The notes: generated from the sequence alone by a model not told the origin. 64,000 bases of DNA from an uncultured Bacteroides sp. (GCF_963676325.1 NZ_OY781099.1:1922001-1986000), one strand, 5' to 3'; shown: positions 8,914 through 17,992, numbered from the stretch's first letter. A program made the numbers and translations.

Positions 8914-9351
8914 ATGAAAAAAAAGACTTATTTAGAGCTATTGCTTTTAATGGTGATAACTTTTAGCTTTACAGCTTGTAACATCGATAATCACGATGAA
9001 CCGTATCTTAATACTACAGAGGGATTGTGCTCAAAGACTTGGGCGGAAGGGTATACAACTACAAATAATTTATATTGTACTCATAAACTATCTTTCGCAT
9101 ATAATGGAGCCGGTCAGGAGATCTTTATCTATAATAATGTAGATATCAATGGGAGACCATTAAACACTATTGTTAAAACCGAGACTTTTAATTTTAACTG
9201 GGATTGGGAAAATAGCAATAATGAATGCCTGATATTGGATTATGGAAATAACAGTGTTTTATACTTCGATAATGTTTGGGTAAGAAACGATTATTTGTCC
9301 GGCAAGCTTGAAGGTAACAATGTAACTTTTAGAAATAGTAATATTAAATAG
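8914..9351 (+). CDS. Small lipoprotein, function unknown
   Basis: 145-residue lipoprotein: signal MKKKTYLELLLLMVITFSFT followed by AC, lipid-modified Cys22. The mature part has aromatic and Asn-rich strands (FNFNWDWENSNNECLILDYG) that suggest a small beta-sandwich or lipocalin-like fold, as in several Bacteroides lipoproteins, but I recognise no family. The stop is 2 bp before the HAD gene, so the two are probably cotranscribed. Confidence 0.72.
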   Translation: MKKKTYLELLLLMVITFSFTACNIDNHDEPYLNTTEGLCSKTWAEGYTTTNNLYCTHKLSFAYNGAGQEIFIYNNVDINGRPLNTIVKTETFNFNWDWENSNNECLILDYGNNSVLYFDNVWVRNDYLSGKLEGNNVTFRNSNIK

Positions 9352-9353
9352 TA

Positions 9354-10157
9354 ATGTACAAGCTTTTAGTACTTGATCTTGATGGAACACTAACAAATTC
9401 CCAAAAGAAAATCACGCAGAAAACAAAGGACGCTTTATGTAAGGCGCAGGAAAATGGAATTAAAGTGGTGCTTGCATCAGGAAGACCAACTAATGGAATT
9501 GTTCCTTTGGCAGATGAATTGCATTTGAGTGAATCTGGCGGCTATATTCTTTCTTATAATGGGGGAGAAATTATTGACTGGAAAACAAAGGAACTGCTTC
9601 ATGCTAAGTTGCTTGATCCTCAGGTTTTACCTTATCTTTATGAGTGCGCAAAGAAGAATGATTTAGCAATTATTACTTATCAGGATGAGTTTATAATAAC
9701 TGAGTCACCCGATGATATATATGTGCAAAAGGAGGCTTTCCTCAATAAAATGAAGATTAAGAAGGTGGATAATTTTCTTTCGTACGTTAACTTTCCGATT
9801 GCTAAATGTATTATTACTGGAGATGGCAACCGGCTGATGGAATTGGAAAAAGAGATGAATAGTCATCTGAAAGGTTCGATGGGCGTTTATCGTTCTGAAC
9901 CATTCTTTCTGGAATTAGTGCCAAACGGAATTGATAAAGCACAGTCTCTGAGTATTCTTTTAGATAAGTTAGGTATGAATAAGGATGAAATGGTTGCCTG
10001 TGGTGATGGTTTTAATGATTTGTCAATGATTCAGTTTGCGGGCTTGGGCGTGGCTATGGCAAATGCTCAGTTGGTCGTAAAAGAAAAGGCCGATTTTATT
10101 ACTCTGTCTAACGAAGAAGATGGAGTTGCTCATGTAATAGAAAAGTTCTTGCTATAA
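9354..10157 (+). CDS. Cof-type HAD-superfamily phosphatase
   Basis: 267-residue cytoplasmic HAD hydrolase of the Cof/IIB class. Motif I is LVLDLDGTLTN (nucleophile D8, acid D10), a Thr/Ser motif II lies in LASGRPTNG, there is a C2B cap domain in the middle, and the C-terminal motif GDGFNDLSMI supplies the metal-binding Asp residues. Members dephosphorylate sugar phosphates, FMN, PLP or similar small substrates; the exact one cannot be told. The start lies 2 bp after the lipoprotein stop. Two hairpin terminators follow. Confidence 0.92.
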   Translation: MYKLLVLDLDGTLTNSQKKITQKTKDALCKAQENGIKVVLASGRPTNGIVPLADELHLSESGGYILSYNGGEIIDWKTKELLHAKLLDPQVLPYLYECAKKNDLAIITYQDEFIITESPDDIYVQKEAFLNKMKIKKVDNFLSYVNFPIAKCIITGDGNRLMELEKEMNSHLKGSMGVYRSEPFFLELVPNGIDKAQSLSILLDKLGMNKDEMVACGDGFNDLSMIQFAGLGVAMANAQLVVKEKADFITLSNEEDGVAHVIEKFLL

Positions 10158-10162
10158 ATCGA

Positions 10163-10302
10163 GTAGAGGACTCTCTTATAAAAGAAAGCCCTCTACCTTT
10201 TGAATCTAAATATTTGAAAATGAATGGTTAGGTTTTATATCTAATTATAATATCTTAAATAAAAAAACAGTGCCTTGTTTAATTAAATAAACAAGGCACT
10301 GT
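10163..10302 (+). terminator. Two tandem hairpin terminators
   Basis: First: GTAGAGG (10163-10169) with CCTCTAC (10190-10196), then CTTTT. Second: 15-bp perfect stem at 10267-10281 and 10288-10302 (ACAGTGCCTTGTTTA), which can act for both the HAD gene and the convergent pseudouridine synthase gene. Confidence 0.8.
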
Positions 10303-10324
10303 CTAAAATGTTTAATATTTATAG

Positions 10325-11293
10325 TTAAATATTCTGCGGTTTTTGTTCTTTCCCTGTTTCTTCTTTTTTAGCAGTAGGTTGCTTAATAAAGAGTTTCTTG
10401 AAAGCACTTGGATAAGGTGTTTCAAATTCCAGTAAATCTCCTGTTACCGGATGGTAAAAGCAGAGCTTAAAGGCATGCAGAGCAAGTCTGCCAAGAGGAT
10501 TAACTCCATCACCATATTTAATATCACCAATCACCGGATGATGCAAATCCTGCATATGAACACGAATCTGATTCTTGCGTCCGGTCTCTAATTCCAGCTC
10601 TACAAGAGAATAACCATTAGCACGTTTAATCGTTTTATAATGTGTAATAGCCTTGTCGCCTCCGTTATTACTCATGCTTGAATAGGTAACAAAAACTTTG
10701 TTATCTTTAAGCCAGGAAGTAATTGTACCGAAGTCCTTTTCCATTTCTCCTGATACAACAGCCACATAACGTCTGTCTTTTACAATCTCATCCCAATAGT
10801 CCTGCAAGGTGAATTTTGTTTTTTCATCTTTGGCAAATACCATCAGTCCGGAAGTATCTTTATCCAGTCGGTGAACAATGTAAACGCGATGCTGCTTTCC
10901 TGAGCGCTGCACATATTCGTTCAGAATAGAATGAGCTGTCCGCTCTTTTTGCTTGTCTGTTCCCATGGAGAGCAATCCTTCTCTTTTATCAATCACAAGA
11001 AGGAAAGCATCTTCGTATACCAGTTTAAGTAAACTGCTGGTAAATTCCTTTCTACCCTTGTCCTTGCTGATTTTTACCTTCATTCCTGGACGAAGTTCGC
11101 AGTTATACTGAGTGGTAATCTTGTTTTCTACCATTACTTGACGCTTTGATAGTAAAGACTTTGCAGTAGTGCGACTTATGCCGCTCAATTTATTCATTAA
11201 GAACGTCATTAGCTCGCTAGGCTCAGTTACATCAAAAGTAGTAATGTTTGCCTTGGCGCGTTCTGCTGGCGTACCTTTTTTCTTTTTTCTCAT
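10325..11293 (-). CDS. RluA-family RNA pseudouridine synthase
   Basis: 322-residue enzyme converting specific uridines in rRNA or tRNA to pseudouridine. It has an N-terminal S4-type RNA-binding domain (residues about 28-75) and an RluA catalytic domain with HRLDKDTSG at residues 141-149, catalytic Asp144. The very basic ends (MRKKKKG, and a Lys/Glu-rich tail) are typical for the phylum. It lies 12 bp downstream of rlmD on the same strand, so both RNA-modification genes probably form an operon. Which position is modified (RluC- or RluD-like) cannot be read from the sequence alone. Confidence 0.92.
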   Translation of the reverse strand: MRKKKKGTPAERAKANITTFDVTEPSELMTFLMNKLSGISRTTAKSLLSKRQVMVENKITTQYNCELRPGMKVKISKDKGRKEFTSSLLKLVYEDAFLLVIDKREGLLSMGTDKQKERTAHSILNEYVQRSGKQHRVYIVHRLDKDTSGLMVFAKDEKTKFTLQDYWDEIVKDRRYVAVVSGEMEKDFGTITSWLKDNKVFVTYSSMSNNGGDKAITHYKTIKRANGYSLVELELETGRKNQIRVHMQDLHHPVIGDIKYGDGVNPLGRLALHAFKLCFYHPVTGDLLEFETPYPSAFKKLFIKQPTAKKEETGKEQKPQNI

Positions 11294-11305
11294 TTCGGGA
11301 TTTAT

Positions 11306-12724
11306 TTATCTCTTTTCCAGTAAAACAACATTCTCAACATGGTGTGTATGTGGGAACATATCAACAGGTTGAACAGCTGTTAGTTTGTATTTTGCATCTA
11401 ACAATGAAAGGTCGCGTGCCTGAGTAGCCGGATTACAGCTTACATAAACAATGCGTTGAGGCTCAGCAAAGAGAATTACATCAATCACATCCTGGTGCAT
11501 TCCGGCACGTGGAGGATCGGTAATAATCACATCCGGACGTCCATATTGATTAATGAAGTCCTGAGTAAGCATGTCCTTCATATCTCCTGCAAAGAATAAA
11601 GTGTTCTTTATTCCGTTAATCTCAGCATTAACCTTTGCATCCTCAATAGCTTCGGGTACATATTCAATACCAATAACCTGTTTTGCTTGTTTAGATACAA
11701 AGTTTGCAATAGTTCCGGTTCCGGTATATAAATCGTATACAAGTTCGTTACCGGTAAGTCCTGCAAAGTTACGTGCTATTTTATATAGGTTATATGCCTG
11801 TTCTGAGTTTGTCTGGTAGAATGATTTAGGTCCGATTTTGAACTTAAGTCCTTCCATTTCCTCAAAGATATGGTCATTACCTTTAAATACGAACACGTCA
11901 CGGTCTGTAATGGTGTCGTTACATTTATTATTCACAATGTACAATAGTGAAGTTATTTCAGGGAACTTCTCGGCAATGTGTGCCAGTAATTCTTTAAATA
12001 AATCCATTTCATGATCTTCCACAATCTTGCAGATAAGAATCACCATCAATTCACCTGTAGAAGAAGTACGTATCACCAGGTTACGAAGCATTCCTTCCTG
12101 GCTTCTCAGATTAAAGAATGTATAGTTGTGTTCGTATGCATAGTCACGTACAGCATTTCTTATCTTATTAGAAATATCATCCTGCAACCAGCATTTTTCA
12201 ATGGCAAGTACTTTATCAAAAGCTCCCGGAATATGGAAACCTACAGCATCCATATGTTCGTAAGTTACTTCTTGTTCTACCTCTTCTCTGGTAAGCCAGC
12301 GTTTATTTGAAAAAGTATATTCCAGTTTATTACGATAAAATTTAATTTTTTCCGATCCAAGAATAGGAGACACTTCAGGCATTTCAATCTTTCCAATGCG
12401 TGTAAGGTTGTCCACTACTTGCTGTTGTTTGTATTTTATTTGTTCTTCGTAAGGCAGACATTGCCATTTGCATCCACCGCATATACCATAGTGTTCACAA
12501 AAAGGAGTTGCCCGGATAGGGGAATATTCATGGAAATGCACAGCTTCCGCTTCTGCATAATGATGTTTTCTCTTTCTGATTTTCAGATCTACCACATCAC
12601 CTGGTACCACATACGGTACAAATACGACCCAGTCGTTTACTTTTGCAATGGCCTTGCCTTCGGCAGCCACATCGGTTATTGTTACCTTTTCTAATAAAGG
12701 AAGGTCTTTAGTTTTACGCGACAC
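11306..12724 (-). CDS. rlmD: 23S rRNA (uracil-5-)-methyltransferase, RlmD type
   Basis: 472-residue SAM-dependent RNA m5U methyltransferase. The order is an N-terminal TRAM domain (about 10-65), a 4Fe-4S cluster region with C76, C82, C85 and C89 (CEHYGICGGCKWQC), a central domain, and the Rossmann fold with YDLYTGTGTIANF, DPPRAGMH and the catalytic loop VSCNPATQARDL. The family target is U1939 or U747 of 23S rRNA; one paralogue in this phylum often covers several sites. It is first in an operon with the pseudouridine synthase. Confidence 0.93.
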   Translation of the reverse strand: MSRKTKDLPLLEKVTITDVAAEGKAIAKVNDWVVFVPYVVPGDVVDLKIRKRKHHYAEAEAVHFHEYSPIRATPFCEHYGICGGCKWQCLPYEEQIKYKQQQVVDNLTRIGKIEMPEVSPILGSEKIKFYRNKLEYTFSNKRWLTREEVEQEVTYEHMDAVGFHIPGAFDKVLAIEKCWLQDDISNKIRNAVRDYAYEHNYTFFNLRSQEGMLRNLVIRTSSTGELMVILICKIVEDHEMDLFKELLAHIAEKFPEITSLLYIVNNKCNDTITDRDVFVFKGNDHIFEEMEGLKFKIGPKSFYQTNSEQAYNLYKIARNFAGLTGNELVYDLYTGTGTIANFVSKQAKQVIGIEYVPEAIEDAKVNAEINGIKNTLFFAGDMKDMLTQDFINQYGRPDVIITDPPRAGMHQDVIDVILFAEPQRIVYVSCNPATQARDLSLLDAKYKLTAVQPVDMFPHTHHVENVVLLEKR

Positions 12725-12749
12725 TTTTGTATAGTTTAAAATAATGGCA

Positions 12750-12757
12750 CAAAAGTA
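12750..12757 (-). promoter_or_regulatory. -7 element for rlmD operon
   Basis: TACTTTTG on the minus strand, about 25 bp upstream of the rlmD start. Confidence 0.55.
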
Positions 12758-12872
12758 CGATATTTGACTGAGTAATTTGTCATATATTTCTTTAAAAGGT
12801 GTGATAACAAAGAATTTTCACTGTTATGTTGTATATTTTTCATAAAAAGTTTTCATTTATCTAAAATATAAT

Positions 12873-12880
12873 TAGTTTTG
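12873..12880 (+). promoter_or_regulatory. -7 element for ppdK
   Basis: TAGTTTTG matches TAnnTTTG, about 43 bp before the ppdK ATG. Confidence 0.55.
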
Positions 12881-12922
12881 TAGGTAGATAAAAAACACAA
12901 TTGTACTTTAATTTAATACTTT

Positions 12923-15643
12923 ATGGATAAGAAAAGAGTTTATACCTTTGGTAACGGTCAAGCAGAAGGTAAGGCCGAGATGAAAAACCTGTTAGGTGGT
13001 AAAGGTGCCAACCTAGCCGAGATGAACCTTATTGGCGTACCAGTCCCTCCCGGTTTTACAATTACTACAGACGTTTGTTCCGAATACTTCGAACTGGGAA
13101 AAGAAAAGGTTGTTGAATTATTGAAAGAAGACGTTGAAAAATCAGTTGCAAAAGTAGAAGTTTTAATGAAATCCAAATTTGGAGATGTAGAAAATCCATT
13201 GCTGGTTTCAGTTCGTTCCGGAGCCCGTGCTTCTATGCCAGGTATGATGGATACAATCCTTAATTTAGGTTTGAATGATGAGGTGGTTGAAGGACTTACC
13301 CGTAAAACAGGTAATGCCCGTTTTGCATGGGATTCTTATCGCCGTTTTGTACAAATGTACGGTGATGTGGTTCTTGGAATGAAGCCTACCAATAAAGAAG
13401 ATATAGATCCTTTTGAAGCAATTATTGAAGAAGTAAAAGAATCTAAAGGAGTAAAACTTGATAATGAACTTGAAGTTGAAGATCTGAAAGTTCTGGTTAA
13501 GAAATTTAAAGAAGCTGTAAAGGAACGAACCGGACATGATTTTCCAACCTGTGCCTATGAGCAACTTTGGGGCGCAATTTGCGCTGTGTTCGATTCATGG
13601 ATGAATGAACGTGCTATCTTATATAGAAAGATGGAAAGTATACCTGCTGAATGGGGAACTGCCGTAAGTGTTCAGGCTATGGTCTTTGGTAATATGGGAG
13701 ATACTTCCGCTACAGGTGTTTGTTTCTCAAGAGATGCCGGTAATGGCGAAGATCTTTTCAATGGAGAATATTTAATCAATGCACAAGGCGAGGATGTTGT
13801 TGCCGGTATTCGTACTCCTCAGCAAATTACAAAGATTGGTTCACAGCGCTGGGCTGTTTTGGCTGGTGTGTCAGAAGAAGATCGTCTGGCGAAATATCCT
13901 TCCATGGAAGAAGCTATGCCCGAAATATATAAAGAACTCGATACTCTTCAAACAAAGCTTGAGAATCATTACCGTGATATGCAGGATATGGAGTTCACTG
14001 TTCAGGAAGGTAAACTTTGGTTTCTCCAGACTCGTAATGGTAAACGTACCGGTGCTGCAATGGTAAAGATTGCCATGGATTTGCTTCGTCAGGGAATGAT
14101 TGATGAGAAAACAGCTTTGAAGAGAGTAGAACCTAATAAACTAGATGAACTTCTTCACCCTATATTTGATAAAACAGCATTGAAGAGTGCTAAAGTTATT
14201 GCTAAAGGTTTACCCGCTTCACCGGGTGCTGCTACAGGACAAATCGTCTTCTTTGCAGATGATGCGGCTAAATGGCATGCAGATAAGCATAAAGTAATAA
14301 TGGTCCGTATTGAAACTTCTCCCGAAGATTTGGCTGGTATGGCAGTTGCTGAAGGAATTCTTACAGCTCGTGGAGGAATGACCTCTCATGCTGCAGTAGT
14401 TGCCCGTGGTATGGGCAAATGCTGTGTATCTGGTGCCGGAGCTTTAAATATTGATTATAAAGCAAGAACTCTTGAAGTTGACGGAGTGAAACTGAAAGAA
14501 GGTGATTATATCTCTTTAAACGGAACAACAGGAGAAGTCTATGAAGGAAAAGTTGGAACTAAGGCTGCCGAACTTTCAGGAGACTTTGCTGAGTTGATGA
14601 CGTTAGCTGATAAATATACCAGAATGAAGGTAAGAACCAATGCAGATACTCCACATGATGCTGAAGTTGCCCGTAAGTTTGGTGCTATTGGTATCGGACT
14701 ATGCCGTACTGAGCACATGTTCTTTGAAGGAGAGAAGATTAAAGCCATGCGTGAGATGATTCTTGCTGATAGCGAAGAAGGCAGAAAGAAAGCTTTAGCT
14801 AAAATTCTCCCTTATCAGAAAGCTGACTTTAAAGGTATATTCAAAGCAATGGAAGGTTGTCCGGTAACTGTTCGTCTGCTCGATCCTCCTTTGCACGAAT
14901 TTGTTCCTCATGATGAAAAAGGTCAGCAGGAAATGGCTGATGCAATGGGACTTTCCTTTAAACAGATTCAGCAAAGAGTAGAAGCTCTTCACGAACAAAA
15001 CCCAATGTTAGGCCACCGTGGTTGCCGTTTGGGAAATACATATCCTGAAATTACGCGGATGCAAACCCGTGCTATATTGGGTGCCGCACTTGAATTAAAG
15101 AAAGAAGGAGTGGAGACATTTCCTGAAATAATGGTTCCGCTTACCGGATTGTTGCTTGAGTTTAAAGAGCAGGAAAACATAATCCGCGAAGAAGCTGCAG
15201 CATTATTTGCAGAAGTGGGAGATAGCATAGATTATAAAGTTGGTACAATGATTGAAATACCGCGTGCTGCTTTAACCGCTGAACGTATTGCCATTGGTGC
15301 AGAATTCTTTTCTTTCGGAACAAACGACCTTACTCAGATGACCTTTGGTTATTCTCGCGATGATATTGCTTCATTCTTACCTATATATTTAGAAAAGAAG
15401 ATTCTGCAAGTTGATCCATTCCAGGTTCTTGATCAGAATGGAGTAGGTCAGCTAGTTCGAATGGCAGTAGAAAAAGGCCGCTCGGTACGCCCTGAATTGA
15501 AATGTGGTATTTGTGGAGAACATGGAGGCGAACCTTCTTCAGTTAAGTTCTGCCATAAAGTGGGGCTCAACTATGTAAGCTGTTCTCCTTTCCGCGTTCC
15601 AATAGCCCGATTGGCAGCGGCACAGGCAGCTATTGAAGATTGA
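12923..15643 (+). CDS. ppdK: Pyruvate, phosphate dikinase
   Basis: 906-residue enzyme interconverting pyruvate + ATP + Pi and PEP + AMP + PPi, linking glycolysis and gluconeogenesis in the cytoplasm. It has the N-terminal ATP-grasp domains (KNLLGGKGANLAEMN near residues 22-36, SVRSGARASMPGMMDTILNL), the swivelling phosphohistidine domain with GGMTSHAAVV (catalytic His489, neighbouring regulatory Thr487) and the C-terminal PEP/pyruvate barrel ending with CGICGEHGGEP (861-871) that carries the conserved Cys. Length matches the bacterial enzyme. It is monocistronic with its own promoter and terminator. Confidence 0.97.
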   Translation: MDKKRVYTFGNGQAEGKAEMKNLLGGKGANLAEMNLIGVPVPPGFTITTDVCSEYFELGKEKVVELLKEDVEKSVAKVEVLMKSKFGDVENPLLVSVRSGARASMPGMMDTILNLGLNDEVVEGLTRKTGNARFAWDSYRRFVQMYGDVVLGMKPTNKEDIDPFEAIIEEVKESKGVKLDNELEVEDLKVLVKKFKEAVKERTGHDFPTCAYEQLWGAICAVFDSWMNERAILYRKMESIPAEWGTAVSVQAMVFGNMGDTSATGVCFSRDAGNGEDLFNGEYLINAQGEDVVAGIRTPQQITKIGSQRWAVLAGVSEEDRLAKYPSMEEAMPEIYKELDTLQTKLENHYRDMQDMEFTVQEGKLWFLQTRNGKRTGAAMVKIAMDLLRQGMIDEKTALKRVEPNKLDELLHPIFDKTALKSAKVIAKGLPASPGAATGQIVFFADDAAKWHADKHKVIMVRIETSPEDLAGMAVAEGILTARGGMTSHAAVVARGMGKCCVSGAGALNIDYKARTLEVDGVKLKEGDYISLNGTTGEVYEGKVGTKAAELSGDFAELMTLADKYTRMKVRTNADTPHDAEVARKFGAIGIGLCRTEHMFFEGEKIKAMREMILADSEEGRKKALAKILPYQKADFKGIFKAMEGCPVTVRLLDPPLHEFVPHDEKGQQEMADAMGLSFKQIQQRVEALHEQNPMLGHRGCRLGNTYPEITRMQTRAILGAALELKKEGVETFPEIMVPLTGLLLEFKEQENIIREEAAALFAEVGDSIDYKVGTMIEIPRAALTAERIAIGAEFFSFGTNDLTQMTFGYSRDDIASFLPIYLEKKILQVDPFQVLDQNGVGQLVRMAVEKGRSVRPELKCGICGEHGGEPSSVKFCHKVGLNYVSCSPFRVPIARLAAAQAAIED

Positions 15644-15698
15644 AACTTTAAGTTGGTTTTTTAGATAAGTTAGTTATTACAGTTTAATTTTTTGGTTG

Positions 15699-15733
15699 AA
15701 AAAGGCTTCCTTTTGGTAAGGAGGCCTTTTTCT
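15699..15733 (+). terminator. Rho-independent terminator after ppdK
   Basis: 14-bp stem AAAAAGGCTTCCTT (15699-15712) with 15718-15731, one G-T pair, then T-rich sequence. Confidence 0.88.
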
Positions 15734-15770
15734 TTTCTCGTTAAAATCTGTTTCGAAGAATTAAATAAAT

Positions 15771-15830
15771 ATGTTTTATAGCATATTTTTGGCTATTGTT
15801 TTTGTGTTATAAAACATATTATTACCTTTG
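15771..15830 (+). promoter_or_regulatory. Promoter with overlapping inverted repeat
   Basis: TTTG (15801-15804) and TACCTTTG (15823-15830) are 18 bp apart, a good -33/-7 pair. A 10-bp inverted repeat, ATGTTTTATA (15771-15780) and TATAAAACAT (15808-15817), straddles the -33 element and runs into the spacer, as a repressor or activator operator would. Confidence 0.6.
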
Positions 15831-15853
15831 CATCATCAAAGGATAACAATCTT

Positions 15854-15906
15854 AAAGCAGAGAATACCATGAAAAAACTATCAATGGTATTCTCTGCTTT
15901 TTTTTT
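15854..15906 (+). terminator. Strong terminator/attenuator close to a start site; possible small RNA
   Basis: 17-bp perfect stem (15854-15870 with 15884-15900) closed by a 13-nt loop; the last three stem bases are the start of a nine-T run (15898-15906). It ends only about 70 nt after the predicted start near 15837, so either a ~70-nt RNA is made or the hairpin attenuates the next gene. A 17-codon reading frame starts within it at 15869 and stops at 15922; its product, MKKLSMVFSAFFLGISI, looks like a signal peptide. Confidence 0.6.
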
Positions 15907-15937
15907 AGGTATTAGTATTTAATTAAAGTTTTAAGGT

Positions 15938-16312
15938 ATGAAACGTTTATTTTTAACAGTAGTAGTTGCATTAAGTTTAGGTACAGCAACATTCGCAGGT
16001 AATAACAATAGCTCAAGCAATTTCATCAGCAAGATGAACGAAGAAAAAACATTTAATGGTATTGCTTCTTATTTGGGCGCTGATTTTGAACAAAGAGATG
16101 CTTTGCAATATATCTTCTCTGAAGCTGAAAAAAGAATGGAACATGCAACAAAGAATGGTGTTAACGAAGGAGATGCAACTCAAAAAGCAATTTATTTCAA
16201 TTTGGGAAATGCAAAACAAGTATTGTCAAGAGATCAATATATTAAATTTGTAGGTATTTTGAATCTTACAATTAACAACCAAATGAGTTATGAACTGTTT
16301 GCAGAAAAGTAA
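15938..16312 (+). CDS. Small secreted protein, function unknown
   Basis: 124-residue protein with a clear Sec signal peptide (MKRLFLTVVVALSLGTATFA, cleavage expected after FA, before GNNNSSS). The mature part of about 100 residues is polar and mostly helical (EQRDALQYIFSEAEKRM, AIYFNLGNAKQVL) with no known domain. Related small exported proteins occur in Bacteroides, where they are unannotated. The gene sits directly behind a strong hairpin and T run, so its expression may depend on read-through of that attenuator. Confidence 0.75.
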   Translation: MKRLFLTVVVALSLGTATFAGNNNSSSNFISKMNEEKTFNGIASYLGADFEQRDALQYIFSEAEKRMEHATKNGVNEGDATQKAIYFNLGNAKQVLSRDQYIKFVGILNLTINNQMSYELFAEK

Positions 16313-16345
16313 GACCAACGGATTTATATCCGATTGTATAATTGA

Positions 16346-16384
16346 GAAGAAGGAGCCTAGATATTAGTACCTCCTTCTTTTTTG
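16346..16384 (+). terminator. Rho-independent terminator
   Basis: Stem AAGAAGGAG (16347-16355) with CTCCTTCTT (16371-16379) and a T run. The following 190 bp up to the thiamine cluster show no gene. Confidence 0.8.
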
Positions 16385-16573
16385 TTTCCGGGCAGACTTA
16401 TGCTGCCAGTCTTTTAGATTAAATTAGCGTTGAACAGCATCATAAATAACTGAAAATAGGGTAAAAGTCCAGCAGTTAAGCGGCTGGCTTATAATGTGCT
16501 GATTATAAACAGTATGTGAGTGCCCGACTTTTTCTGGAAAGTCAAGCACAAGAGTTTAAGTCAAGCGCTAAAA

Positions 16574-17182
16574 CTAATCTGCAATCTCTTTCAATTTTCT
16601 GAAATGCCTGATAATGCCCAAATAATCCTGGTCATTGCGGCAATCAAACTTTCCCCAAAGGTCGCCTAACAAGGCAGCACCACCAAAACCAAAGTCCTTA
16701 ACCTGCAATATATTGTCGGCTGTGATTCCTCCTAGTGCAATTACATTTTTGTCGATAATGCCATCTTTGGCTGCGGATCTCAGGTCCTCGGGAGTGTACT
16801 TAGACTGATAACCAACCTTTGATACACTATCAAAAATAGGACTCATGAATACATAGTCGTAAAGCTCCTTTTTCTGCTTCACTTCCTCAATAGAATGACA
16901 CGAACAACTAATGTGCCCTTCATAAGACTCCGGTTCTTTTGAATTTCTTGAATTTAGATGAATTCCCATCAGGCTGAATTCCTCCTTTGTATAGAAATAC
17001 TCGTGAGTTACAATCTTTTTGTGATATTTCTCAGGAATTAGTTTCAGTAGACGTTCAGAATACACTGCAGCGGTATCGGGTTTTCTAAGATGTAGAATGT
17101 CCAACCCTTCTTCAAATAACTCAGTAATAATTTTATCCTCTTCAACAAAGAAGTGCGGAGTAGTAACGGCAATAAGTTTCAT
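16574..17182 (-). CDS. ThiE/TenI-like thiamine phosphate synthase paralogue
   Basis: 202-residue TIM-barrel protein of the ThiE/TenI superfamily. Barrel elements visible are LIAVTTPHFF, DILHLRKPD, GIHLNSRNS, YVFMSPIFDSVSK and VIALGGITADNI. Compared with true ThiE, the phosphate/Mg loops (QLRxKD, DxxHLGQxD) are altered: here LHLRKPD and IHLNSRN. It is therefore more like TenI or a ThiE-like salvage protein than a second synthase. A start 11 codons upstream (17215) is possible; MKLIAVTT at 17182 fits family starts. It is the last gene of the thi operon, after thiF. Confidence 0.78.
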   Translation of the reverse strand: MKLIAVTTPHFFVEEDKIITELFEEGLDILHLRKPDTAAVYSERLLKLIPEKYHKKIVTHEYFYTKEEFSLMGIHLNSRNSKEPESYEGHISCSCHSIEEVKQKKELYDYVFMSPIFDSVSKVGYQSKYTPEDLRSAAKDGIIDKNVIALGGITADNILQVKDFGFGGAALLGDLWGKFDCRNDQDYLGIIRHFRKLKEIAD

Positions 17183-17236
17183 ATTCTTTAAAAAAATGTC
17201 CGCAAAGGTAGTCATTACCTCTTTATAAGAGCTGCT

Positions 17237-17926
17237 TTACAATGAAATAATGTTCGTTTCCATTGTTCTAAGGTCGATTGTCCATAATTTACCGTCCAGT
17301 AATTCGCCATATCCGCAGATTAGCTTTATGACTTCTGAGGCTTCCACACTTCCTGTTACGGCAGGTGTTACGCCCATTACTCCTTTTGAAAGGGGAGGCA
17401 TGGCCAGCATTTCTTCTTCATCGGGGAAAAGATCTCGATAGGTCTTTTTGTTTTTGTGATTGAAAACCGAGACTTGCCCCTGCAAACCGAAGATTGCTCC
17501 GTACACATAGGGCTTGCCAAGTTTTACACACGTGTCATTGATTAGATAACGGGTTGCAAAATTATCGCATCCGTCTACTACCAAGTCATATTTGCTGATG
17601 ATTTCTTCTGCGTTCTCATTGGTTAGTTTGAAGGGATACGTGTGAATGTTTACTTCACTGTTTACGGCACCTAATCTTTTGCGGGTACATTCTACTTTCA
17701 CGAGGTCAATTTCTGCTTCTGTGTAGAGTACCTGACGTTGTAAATTAGTGAGGCTCACAATGTCACTGTCCATTATTCCTAATGTTCCAAGACCAGCGGC
17801 TGTAAGATAGAGAGCGATGGGAGAGCCTAATCCGCCTACGCCTACTAGTAAAATTGAAGCTTTTCTAAGTTTTTCCTGACCTTCTTCGCCCATTTCGGGA
17901 AGCATTGTTTGTCTGTTGTATCTCAT
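17237..17926 (-). CDS. thiF: ThiF-type adenylyltransferase
   Basis: 229-residue E1-like enzyme that adenylates the C-terminal Gly-Gly of ThiS in thiazole synthesis. It has the nucleotide loop ILLVGVGGLGSPIAL (residues about 25-39), the arginine/Gln region TNLQRQVLY, and DGCDNFATRYLIND. Odd feature: the zinc-binding CxxC pairs of E. coli ThiF/MoeB are missing; where CYRCLFP is usual this protein reads TYRDLFP. It lies between thiH and the ThiE-like gene. MoeB-like function is less likely because the whole neighbourhood is thiamine synthesis. Confidence 0.9.
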   Translation of the reverse strand: MRYNRQTMLPEMGEEGQEKLRKASILLVGVGGLGSPIALYLTAAGLGTLGIMDSDIVSLTNLQRQVLYTEAEIDLVKVECTRKRLGAVNSEVNIHTYPFKLTNENAEEIISKYDLVVDGCDNFATRYLINDTCVKLGKPYVYGAIFGLQGQVSVFNHKNKKTYRDLFPDEEEMLAMPPLSKGVMGVTPAVTGSVEASEVIKLICGYGELLDGKLWTIDLRTMETNIISL

Positions 17927-17961
17927 TATTTAATTGTCTTTGTTTTATTAAAGGACCTTCT

Positions 17962-17992
17962 CCGGCTTTCCAGAAATTCTCAGGAAAGCCGG
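17962..17992 (-). other. Intercistronic hairpin thiH-thiF
   Basis: 10-bp perfect stem CCGGCTTTCC (17962-17971) with GGAAAGCCGG (17983-17992), without a T run. Probably an mRNA stability or partial-termination element inside the operon. Confidence 0.5.

Noticed and set aside
16385..16573. Possible small RNA with CCAGC/GCTGG pairing
   Set aside because: Stem is short and no promoter or T run accompanies it.
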